NCBI GenBank assembly: GCA_023392555.1
Contig: JAEVYW010000067.1
Coordinates: 1 to 12,057, forward strand
Direction of reading: 5' to 3'
DNA length: 12,057 bases
Origin: Pseudomonadota bacterium
GTDB lineage: Bacteria; Pseudomonadota; Alphaproteobacteria; Sphingomonadales; Sphingomonadaceae
Shown: positions 5,879 through 12,057 of the stretch, piece by piece
Position numbering within the stretch: position 1 is the stretch's first letter
Layout of the letters: every line of letters starts with the position of its first letter
The notes under the pieces: generated by a model
Databases searched by the model: none
Seen by the model: only the letters and a program-made list of their open reading frames with translations
Told to the model about the DNA's origin: nothing
Position numbers and translations under genes: made by a program

Positions 5879-6598
5879 GTGAGTCGTGTGGCGCAAGGTT
5901 TGTCCCTCGTCGCCGGCGACGGAAGTCGTGCGGCCAAATCCCCAGCGCCCGGAGCCCCTCCGGGCGTACCCGGGCTGGGTGAGCGCTGGGCATTGCCTGC
6001 GCCGCCCAGCCCCACTTTCGCAGAGCTGTTCGCAGCCAGTCCGTGCGATGCGGGGTGGGCCGGTTTCCTGCTGCCCCAGGTCGCTTCGGGCAAGCCCTTG
6101 CTGTGGGTGCAGGAGCGGATGGCGATCATCGAAAGCGGGCGCATCTACCCGCCCGGGCTTGGCGATAGCGAGATCATCCACGTCGAGGCGCGCGATGCGA
6201 AGCTTGCGCTCTGGGCAATGGAAGAGGGCCTGAGATGTTCGGGCCTGTCCGGAGTGATCGGCGAGCTGTGGGGCGATCCCGCAAGCCTCGACTTCACCGC
6301 GACGCGGCGGCTTGCGGTCGCGGCGGAGCGAAGCGGCGTTTCGTGCTGGCTGATCCGGCTGGGCGGAGCTCCGAACCTGAGTGGAGCGCGGATGCGCTGG
6401 CGGATCGGCAGCATGCCGAGCATCGCCAATCCGCTGGATCCGCGCGCGTCGGGATCGCCCGCGTGGGAAGCCGAGCTGTTCCGCGCTCGCGGGCACCAGC
6501 CGGGCCGATGGCAGATTGCGCATGAGGCGGGTGCTTTCCATCTGGCTGCCGCACCTGGCCGTGGAGCGCTGGGCGAGGACGAGCGACTTCGGGCCTGA
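5879..6598 (+). CDS. imuA: ImuA, SOS mutagenesis accessory protein (RecA-related)
   Basis: This protein of about 239 residues precedes imuB and dnaE2, the standard order of the cassette. ImuA is a RecA/SulA-like accessory factor needed for DnaE2-dependent translesion mutagenesis. Family features are GWAGFLLPQVASGKPLLWVQ, YPPGLGDSEIIHVEARDAKLA and LWAMEEGLRCSGLSGVIGEL; a typical Walker A is not present. GTG 5879 is chosen as the start: GGAA (5870-5873) precedes it and it lies downstream of the LexA box. An earlier TTG 5825 in the same frame would put the operator inside the gene. GTG 5888 is a further option. The N-terminal 50 residues are Gly/Pro/Ala-rich and weakly conserved. The C-terminus overlaps imuB by 77 bases. 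Confidence 0.88.
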   Translation: MSRVAQGLSLVAGDGSRAAKSPAPGAPPGVPGLGERWALPAPPSPTFAELFAASPCDAGWAGFLLPQVASGKPLLWVQERMAIIESGRIYPPGLGDSEIIHVEARDAKLALWAMEEGLRCSGLSGVIGELWGDPASLDFTATRRLAVAAERSGVSCWLIRLGGAPNLSGARMRWRIGSMPSIANPLDPRASGSPAWEAELFRARGHQPGRWQIAHEAGAFHLAAAPGRGALGEDERLRA

Positions 6599-8033
6599 CG
6601 ATCCGGTGGTCCTGACGGTCGAAGGCGCGCACGGACCGATCATCCACGCCGTCACCCGCCCCGCCTCCGAGCGTGGCGCCCGTGCGGGCTCGCGGTTGAC
6701 CGATGCACGGGCGCTCGACCCGTCTCTGGTTGCGGTGCCGGCCGATCCGGTTGGCGACGATGCTTTGGTCGAGCGGCTGGCGCGCTGGGCCGGGCGCTGG
6801 TCGCCGCTCGTCGAGGTGGACGGGGCGAACGCGCTGCGGCTGGACGTCACCGGCGTCGCGCATCTGTTCGGCAGCGAGCGCAAGCTGGTGGCGGACGTGC
6901 AGACCCGCTTCGCCCTTGCCGGTCTTTCGACGCGCGTCGCCTTGGCGCCGACCGCCACCGCCGCCTGGGCCCTCTCGCACTTCGGCGATGCTCCGGCAGT
7001 CATCTGCGGCAAGGATACGGGCGCGAAACTGGCCGACCTGCCCGTCGCGGCGCTGCGCCTGCCGCCGGAAGCGACTCGAGTGCTGGAACGGCTGGGGCTT
7101 AAGACCGTCGGCACGCTGGCTGGGATCGAGCGGCGCTCGCTTGCCCGCCGCTTCCGCGACGCGGACAATCCGGTCGATGCGCTCGACCGTGCGCTCGGTC
7201 GCAAGCCGGAGCCGCTGACTTCGGTTTCCACCCACCGGCCGCCGCGTGCGTTGCTGAAGCTCGAGGAGCCGGCGACGCATCCGGAAGCGGCAAGCCAGGC
7301 GCTCGGCCGGCTGATTCCCGATCTCGTCCAGCAGCTTCGGCGCCGCCATCTTGGTGCGAGGCGGCTGACGCTGACCGGCTTCCGTGTCGATGGAAGCGTG
7401 GGCGTGGCTACCGTCGCGACCAGCATTCCGAGCCGCGAGGAAAAGCATCTTCACCGGCTGATCGGCGACAAGGTCGCGGCGCTGGATCCGGGCTTCGGCT
7501 TCGACGCCTTCGCGCTTGAAGCGAGCTGGGCGGAGGACCTGTCGTCGGCGCAGGACAATCTGATCGGCGAAGTCTCGACCGAGCGTGAGGTCGCGCGGCT
7601 GGTCGACCGGCTGACCGTCAAGCTCGGCCCCGACAAGGTGCAGCGGCCGCAGCCCTATGAAAGCCATTTGCCCGAGCGGGCGAGCGGCTGGCGCCCTGCG
7701 CTGGAGAAGCCGGAGGCCGTGCGGCCATCGCCGGGCGCGTCCCGGCCGCAGCGGATGCTCGACCGGCCGGAAGCGATCGCCGTCGTCTATGCCACGCCCG
7801 AAGGCGTGCCGCGCCGCTTCGTCTGGCGGCGGGCGGTGCATGACATCGCCAGGGTCGAGGGTCCGGAGCGCATCGCGCCCGAATGGTGGCGCCAGCGATC
7901 GACCGCACGCCTGCGCGATTATTATCGCGTCGAGGACCAGGCCGGCCGCCGTTACTGGATCTATCGCGAAGGCGTGATCGGCGACGGCCGCGGCGGCCTG
8001 CCCGAGTGGTTCATCCACGGCCTTTTCGGCTGA
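6522..8033 (+). CDS. imuB: ImuB, inactive Y-family DNA polymerase homologue
   Basis: This 503-residue Y-family polymerase-like protein acts in the SOS mutasome with ImuA and DnaE2. In characterised systems ImuB links the polymerase to the beta clamp rather than synthesising DNA. The start MRRVLSIWLPHLAVERWA is the usual family N-terminus, but the acidic pair expected in the first catalytic motif is absent. In the second motif the sequence is EVDGANALRLDVTG, with Gly101 where active polymerases have Glu. A helix-hairpin-helix-like segment follows (LRLPPEATRVLERLGLKTVG). The C-terminal ImuB domain, about 400-503, includes GPERIAPEWWR, RDYYRVED and WFIHGLFG. ATG 6522 overlaps imuA by 77 bases. 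The stop shares a base with the dnaE2 start. Confidence 0.94.
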   Translation: MRRVLSIWLPHLAVERWARTSDFGPDDPVVLTVEGAHGPIIHAVTRPASERGARAGSRLTDARALDPSLVAVPADPVGDDALVERLARWAGRWSPLVEVDGANALRLDVTGVAHLFGSERKLVADVQTRFALAGLSTRVALAPTATAAWALSHFGDAPAVICGKDTGAKLADLPVAALRLPPEATRVLERLGLKTVGTLAGIERRSLARRFRDADNPVDALDRALGRKPEPLTSVSTHRPPRALLKLEEPATHPEAASQALGRLIPDLVQQLRRRHLGARRLTLTGFRVDGSVGVATVATSIPSREEKHLHRLIGDKVAALDPGFGFDAFALEASWAEDLSSAQDNLIGEVSTEREVARLVDRLTVKLGPDKVQRPQPYESHLPERASGWRPALEKPEAVRPSPGASRPQRMLDRPEAIAVVYATPEGVPRRFVWRRAVHDIARVEGPERIAPEWWRQRSTARLRDYYRVEDQAGRRYWIYREGVIGDGRGGLPEWFIHGLFG

Positions 8034-11000
8034 TGCCCGACCAACCGTCCTTTTCCCGTCTGCGGCTGGTGCGAACCGATGACATGCCGCCGCCGCCGAT
8101 CACGCCATCGACCTATGTCGAGCTTGGAGTCAGCTCGCCTTTTTCGTTCCTGCGTGGCGCGTCGGATGCGATCGAGCTGGTGCAGGTGGCGTTGGCGCTT
8201 GGCTTCGACGCCATCGGAATCGCCGACCGCAATACCTTGGCGGGCGTCGTTCGGATGCACAGCGCCTGCGACGCGGTGGGCCTCAAGCCTTTGATCGGCT
8301 GCCGGCTCGACCTCACCGATGCGCCAAGCCTCCTCGCCTATCCGGTCGACCGCGAGGGCTATGGCCGGCTGTCGCGGCTGCTCAGCCTGGGCAAGATGCG
8401 GGCGGAGAAAGGCGAGTGCGATCTCAGCCTGTCGGACGTGGTGGAGCATTCCGAGGGCATCGCCTTCATCGCCTGGCCCAGCGACGATCTCGACGATTTC
8501 GAAGGAGAGTTGCCGCGGCTGCGCAGTGCCTTGCCGTCGCTGCGTCATGTCGCCGCAAGCTGGCTCTATCGCGGCGACGACAATGCTCGGATCGAGCGGC
8601 TCAACCTAATGGCCCGGCGTCACGGCTGCACGATCCTGGCGACCAACGACGTCCATTATCACGCACCAGACCGCCGGCCGTTGCAGGACGTCGTCACCTG
8701 CATCCGCGAAAAAGTGACGCTGGCGACCGCGGGCTATCTGCTCAACCCGAACGCCGAGCGGCACCTGAAGCCCGCTGAAGAGATGGAGCGGCTCTTCGCG
8801 CGCTGGCCGCACGCCATTTCCGCAACGCGCGAGTTCGCCGACAGCCTGAACTTCAGCCTCAACGAACTGCGCTACGAATATCCGCGCGAGACGGTGCCGG
8901 AGGGGCGGACGCCGCAGCAGCATCTCGAGCATCTGACTTGGGAAGGGGCGCGCCATTATTGGGGCGACAAGGTGCCCTACAAGGTGCTGAAGCAGCTGAA
9001 TTACGAGCTTCAGCTGATCGAGAAGCTCGACTTCGCGCGTTATTTCCTGACCGTCCACGACATCGTCGATTTCGCGCGGAAGCTGAACCCGCCGATCCTG
9101 TGCCAGGGGCGCGGATCGGCGGCGAACAGTGCGGTCTGTTACTGCCTGCACATCACCGCGGTCGACCCGTCGACCAACGAGCTTCTGTTCGAGCGTTTTA
9201 TCTCCGAAGAACGCAAGGAACCGCCCGACATCGACGTCGACTTCGAGCATGAGCGGCGCGAGGAAGTGATCCAGCACATTTACGACAAGTACGGCCGCGA
9301 CCGCGCCGGGATCGCGGCGACCATCATCCATTACCGACCGCGGTCCGCAGTCCGCGAAGTTGGCAAGGTGATGGGGCTGAGCGAGGACGTGTGCGGCGCG
9401 ATTGCCTCCAATTACTGGGGCAGCATGGAAGCCGAAGTCGCGGAGGAACGGGCGAAGGACGCCGGCCTCAACCTCGACGACCCGCACCTCAAGCGGACGA
9501 TGATGCTGGCCAAGCAGCTGATCGGAATGCCGCGGCATCTGTCGCAGCATGTCGGCGGGTTCATCCTGACCGAGCGGCCGCTGACCGAGACCGTGCCGAT
9601 CGGCAATGGCGCGATGGACGACCGCACCTTCATCGAATGGGACAAGGACGACATCGAGGAGCTGGGCATCCTCAAGATCGACGTCCTGGCGCTCGGGATG
9701 CTCACCTGCATCCGCAAATGCTTCGACCTGATCGCCGAGCATCATGGCGAACGGTGGGAGCTGGCGACCGTCCCGCAGGAGGTGCCTGAAGTCTACGACA
9801 TGCTGTGCAAGGGGGATTCGCTCGGCGTGTTCCAGGTCGAAAGCCGGGCGCAGATGAACATGCTGCCGAGGCTGAAGCCGCGTTGTTTCTACGACCTCGT
9901 CATCGAAGTCGCGATCGTCCGGCCGGGCCCCATCCAGGGCGACATGGTCCACCCGTTCCTGCGGCGGCGGTCGGGCCAGGAGCCGGTAACCTTCCCCTGC
10001 CCCGATCCCGAACATGGCGAACCGGACGAGCTTGAGAAGATCCTGGGGCGGACGATGGGCGTTCCGATCTTCCAGGAACAGGCGATGAAGATCGCTCTGG
10101 ATGCGGCCAAGTTCAGTTCCGAGGAAGCGAACCAGCTGAGGAAGGCGATGGCGACGTTCCGGTCGCGCGGGAACATCGACGTTCTTCAGGAGAAGATGGT
10201 CGGGCGGATGATCGAGCGCGGCTACGATCCCGATTTCGCCCAGCGCTGCTTCGACCAGATCAAGGGCTTCGGCGAATATGGCTTCCCCGAGAGCCACGCG
10301 GCGAGCTTTGCGCATCTCGTCTACGTGTCGAGCTGGCTAAAATGGCGGTATCCGGCGGCGTTCGCGTGCGGGCTTTTGAACAGCCAGCCGATGGGCTTCT
10401 ACGCGCCGGCGCAGATCGTCCGCGATGCGCGCGAGCATGGCGTCGAGGTGCGCGCGGTCGATGTGAACCACAGCGATTGGGATTGTACTTTAGAAGCTGT
10501 TCAGTCGCAGACACTACCCGCTCGTCCTGAGCGAAGTGCGAAGCGCGTAGTCGAAGGACGCCTTGCACTAACGCCTGAGAAGCGCCCTTCGACTTCGCTC
10601 AGGACGAGCGAGGTAGGGCAGGTGGCGCTTAGGTTAGGCCTGCGGCAGGTCGAAGGGCTGCGCTCAGCTGATGTTGAGCGGCTTACAGCGAAACGGCCGT
10701 ATGCAAGCGTCGAGGACCTGCGCAGCCGCGCCCGCGTGCCAGTGCATTCGATCCAGCGGCTTGCAGCGGCGGATGCGTTCCGGTCGATGGGGCTCGACCG
10801 GCGCGCGGCGCTGTGGGACTCGCGCGCGCTGAAGCAGGCGCCGGACCTTCCCTTGTTCGCAGCTGCCGAGGCGCGCGACGAAGGCGAGGACCGCGAGATC
10901 GCGCAGCTTCCGGCCATGCCGCTCGCCGAGCATGTGGTGAACGACTACCAGACCGTGCGGCTGAGCCTGAAGGCGCACCCGATGCGCTTCGTGCGCGAGC

Positions 11001-11437
11001 ATTATGCCGCCAAGGGCTTCATCACCGCCGACAAGCTCGGCTCAATCCGCGACGGCAAGCGCGTGTCGATGTCAGGGCTGGTGCTGATCCGCCAGCGGCC
11101 GGGAAGCGCCAAGGGCGTGTGCTTCATCACGCTGGAGGACGAGACGGGCATCGCCAACCTGGTCATCTGGCCCGACGTGTTCGACACCCAGCGCAAAATC
11201 GTCATGGGCGCGCGGCTGATGTGCGTTCACGGGATCATCCAGAAGGATGCCGACAATGGGGTGATCCACGTTGTCGCGCGGAAACTTGAGGATCACAGCT
11301 ACATGCTGCGCCACCTGAGCGACGAGCTGATGCCCTCGACGCTCAACCAGGGCGACGGCGCGGGAAGCTGGCGCGCACCTGCTGCGAGCCATCCTCGCGA
11401 CGTGGAGGTCATCCCCAAGTCGCGGGATTTCCATTGA
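8033..11437 (+). CDS. dnaE2: Error-prone DNA polymerase III alpha subunit DnaE2
   Basis: This C-family polymerase has 1134 residues, slightly longer than I expect for DnaE2, because of an insertion at about 822-864. It performs SOS-induced translesion synthesis with ImuA and ImuB. The N-terminal PHP domain starts with YVELGVSSPFSFLRGASD (residues 28-45). Polymerase features include CQGRGSAANSAVCYCLHITA, the catalytic Asp401 and Asp403 in PPDIDVDF, and a third Asp at 550 in LKIDVLALGML. Further on are REVGKVMG, FQEQAMKIAL and GFPESHAASFAHLVY. An OB-fold lies at about 1008-1090 (GVCFITLEDETGIANLVIWP). ATG 8033 overlaps the imuB stop as TGATG, suggesting translational coupling. Codons 819-868 contain TTA, CTA, ACT and AGG, unlike the rest of the gene, and cover an inverted repeat. 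No stop or frameshift occurs, so the gene looks intact. Confidence 0.96.
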   Translation: MPDQPSFSRLRLVRTDDMPPPPITPSTYVELGVSSPFSFLRGASDAIELVQVALALGFDAIGIADRNTLAGVVRMHSACDAVGLKPLIGCRLDLTDAPSLLAYPVDREGYGRLSRLLSLGKMRAEKGECDLSLSDVVEHSEGIAFIAWPSDDLDDFEGELPRLRSALPSLRHVAASWLYRGDDNARIERLNLMARRHGCTILATNDVHYHAPDRRPLQDVVTCIREKVTLATAGYLLNPNAERHLKPAEEMERLFARWPHAISATREFADSLNFSLNELRYEYPRETVPEGRTPQQHLEHLTWEGARHYWGDKVPYKVLKQLNYELQLIEKLDFARYFLTVHDIVDFARKLNPPILCQGRGSAANSAVCYCLHITAVDPSTNELLFERFISEERKEPPDIDVDFEHERREEVIQHIYDKYGRDRAGIAATIIHYRPRSAVREVGKVMGLSEDVCGAIASNYWGSMEAEVAEERAKDAGLNLDDPHLKRTMMLAKQLIGMPRHLSQHVGGFILTERPLTETVPIGNGAMDDRTFIEWDKDDIEELGILKIDVLALGMLTCIRKCFDLIAEHHGERWELATVPQEVPEVYDMLCKGDSLGVFQVESRAQMNMLPRLKPRCFYDLVIEVAIVRPGPIQGDMVHPFLRRRSGQEPVTFPCPDPEHGEPDELEKILGRTMGVPIFQEQAMKIALDAAKFSSEEANQLRKAMATFRSRGNIDVLQEKMVGRMIERGYDPDFAQRCFDQIKGFGEYGFPESHAASFAHLVYVSSWLKWRYPAAFACGLLNSQPMGFYAPAQIVRDAREHGVEVRAVDVNHSDWDCTLEAVQSQTLPARPERSAKRVVEGRLALTPEKRPSTSLRTSEVGQVALRLGLRQVEGLRSADVERLTAKRPYASVEDLRSRARVPVHSIQRLAAADAFRSMGLDRRAALWDSRALKQAPDLPLFAAAEARDEGEDREIAQLPAMPLAEHVVNDYQTVRLSLKAHPMRFVREHYAAKGFITADKLGSIRDGKRVSMSGLVLIRQRPGSAKGVCFITLEDETGIANLVIWPDVFDTQRKIVMGARLMCVHGIIQKDADNGVIHVVARKLEDHSYMLRHLSDELMPSTLNQGDGAGSWRAPAASHPRDVEVIPKSRDFH
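10519..10610 (+). repeat. Palindromic repeat element translated in frame within dnaE2
   Basis: CGCTCGTCCTGAGCGAAGT (10519-10537) and its exact reverse complement (10592-10610) form a 19-bp inverted repeat separated by 54 bases. A second inner pair, GTCGAAGG (10550-10557) with CCTTCGAC (10586-10593), overlaps the 3' arm, so each arm is a variant of one core joining TCGTCCTGAGCGAAGT to GTCGAAGG. From memory, this core is a common dispersed repeat in sphingomonads, normally between genes. Here it is read through in the dnaE2 frame as ARPERSAKRVVEG ... EKRPSTSLRTSE. There is no transposase and no visible target duplication. Only one copy is present in this window. Confidence 0.85.
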
Positions 11438-11455
11438 ATTTGTTTCAGCTGTGAA

Positions 11456-11486
11456 TTGACTCCGACGCTACGGCTGTTTCTATGGT
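11456..11486 (+). promoter_or_regulatory. Candidate promoter for the PAS-domain gene
   Basis: TTGACT (11456-11461) resembles a -35 element. TATGGT (11481-11486) is the best -10-like hexamer, with a rather long 19-base spacer. It lies 39 bases upstream of the PAS gene start, in the 88-base gap after dnaE2. No intrinsic terminator for dnaE2 was seen in this gap. Confidence 0.35.
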
Positions 11487-11525
11487 GTCGACCAAGGCGC
11501 CTGACCCGCGTTCAGGGGAACCCGA

Positions 11526-12057
11526 ATGACCGCGCCTGCCAAGACGACGATCGATTTCGAAGCGCTGTTCGGCGCGTCGCCGAATCCCTACGTGCTCGTC
11601 GCGCCGGACCTCACCCTGGTGACGATGAACGACGCCTATTTGGCCGTCACCTTGCGCAAGCGCGAAGACCTGGTCGGCAGGAAGATGTTCGAGGCTTTCC
11701 CGTCGGACCCCGCCTCGGACAGCTACCGGCTGCTCAACGCATCGCTTGCGCGGGTGTTCGAGACCGGCCTGCCTGATGAGATCGCGCTGATCCGCTACGA
11801 CATCGCGCTTCCGTCCGGCGAGATCGACCAGCGCTATTGGAGTGCGACGCACACGCCGATGCTGGACGAGGACGGCAAGGTCGCCTTCGTCATGCAGCAT
11901 ACGGTCGACGTGACCGAGCTTCAGCGCCTGCGCGAGCTTGCCGGCGAGGCGGGAAGTTCCGCCAGGGCCGAGACAGGCGTCTACCGCCGCGCCCATGCGG
12001 TACAGGAAATCAACCAGAGCCTGACTGCCGAGACCCAGCAGCTGCGGACCTTGTTCG
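11526..12057 (+). CDS. PAS-domain protein, probable sensor histidine kinase (N-terminal part, cut by window edge)
   Basis: The frame opens at ATG 11526, with AGGGGA (11514-11519) as a good ribosome site, and stays open to the window end (177 residues, no stop). Residues of about 12-130 form a PAS domain. FEALFGASPNPYVLVAPDLTL is the entry strand region, VTMNDAYLAVTLRKREDLVG the family's N-x-A-Y helix, and YWSATHTPMLDEDGKVAFVM and QHTVDVTELQRL the last strands. Residues 131-177 look helical with a coiled-coil character and end in QQLRTLF, which commonly opens a further PAS domain in multi-PAS kinases. There is no signal peptide or membrane segment in the visible part. The kinase identity is inference from this architecture; it could instead be a PAS-linked response regulator or cyclase. 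The ligand is unknown. Confidence 0.75.
   Translation, partial: MTAPAKTTIDFEALFGASPNPYVLVAPDLTLVTMNDAYLAVTLRKREDLVGRKMFEAFPSDPASDSYRLLNASLARVFETGLPDEIALIRYDIALPSGEIDQRYWSATHTPMLDEDGKVAFVMQHTVDVTELQRLRELAGEAGSSARAETGVYRRAHAVQEINQSLTAETQQLRTLF

Noticed and set aside
5822..8018. Long minus-strand frames over imuA and imuB
   Set aside because: Antisense shadows of genes with recognised families; Arg/Ser-rich composition and no domain.
7883..8032. Fifty-residue upstream extension of dnaE2
   Set aside because: It lies wholly within imuB in another frame and encodes an Arg/Pro-rich tail; ATG 8033 overlapping the imuB stop is the natural start.
8606..10315. Long minus-strand frame over dnaE2
   Set aside because: An antisense shadow of the polymerase gene with no recognisable domain.
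10519..10610. Inverted repeat as a terminator or as a sign that dnaE2 is broken
   Set aside because: No T tract follows, the frame continues without stop, and the conserved C-terminal OB-fold is intact downstream.
1..12057. CRISPR array, tRNA or rRNA genes, insertion sequences
   Set aside because: No regularly spaced direct repeats, cloverleaf-like GTTCGA arm contexts with matching stems, rRNA segments or transposase frames were seen.

Overview
The window looks like chromosomal DNA of an alphaproteobacterium, most likely a sphingomonad. Coding sequence is GC-rich with strongly GC-biased third codon positions. There is an imuA-imuB-dnaE2 mutagenesis operon preceded by an alphaproteobacterial-type LexA box. 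A palindromic repeat with the core CTCGTCCTGAGCGAAGT, which I recall as frequent in sphingomonad genomes, is also present. The species cannot be fixed from sequence reading alone.

Layout. (1) 1-140, minus strand: a possible N-terminus of an unidentified membrane or exported protein that runs off the left edge. (2) 225-1983, plus strand: a leader peptide with three consecutive Tyr codons and an intrinsic terminator, followed by phenylalanine 4-hydroxylase (phhA), pterin-4a-carbinolamine dehydratase (phhB) and a flavin reductase-family protein. The leader is the most striking element: it looks like a tyrosine-sensing transcription attenuator in front of the enzyme that makes tyrosine. (3) 1980-2936, minus strand: a DUF808/YedI-like membrane protein that converges on the flavin reductase gene and shares one CTAG palindrome with it as both stop codons. 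(4) 2992-5803, plus strand: seryl-tRNA synthetase (serS) overlapped by the first of two tandem paralogous alpha/beta hydrolases. (5) 5825-11437, plus strand: an SOS cassette of promoter-like element, LexA box, imuA, imuB and dnaE2, with overlapping genes. An inverted repeat lies in frame inside dnaE2 and is translated as part of an extra segment of roughly 40 residues. (6) 11526-12057: the N-terminal part of a PAS-domain protein, probably a sensor kinase, cut by the right edge.

How the genes work together. PhhA hydroxylates Phe to Tyr using tetrahydropterin, and PhhB dehydrates the resulting carbinolamine so the cofactor can be recycled. The neighbouring flavin reductase-like protein is a candidate, unproven, for a redox role with them. 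ImuA and ImuB are accessory factors that let the error-prone polymerase DnaE2 copy damaged DNA during the SOS response. The remaining genes are housekeeping (serS) or of unknown role. No tRNA, rRNA, CRISPR array or insertion sequence was seen. No stretch above 300 bases lacks a gene or leader element; the longest, 141-372, is largely the phhA regulatory leader.
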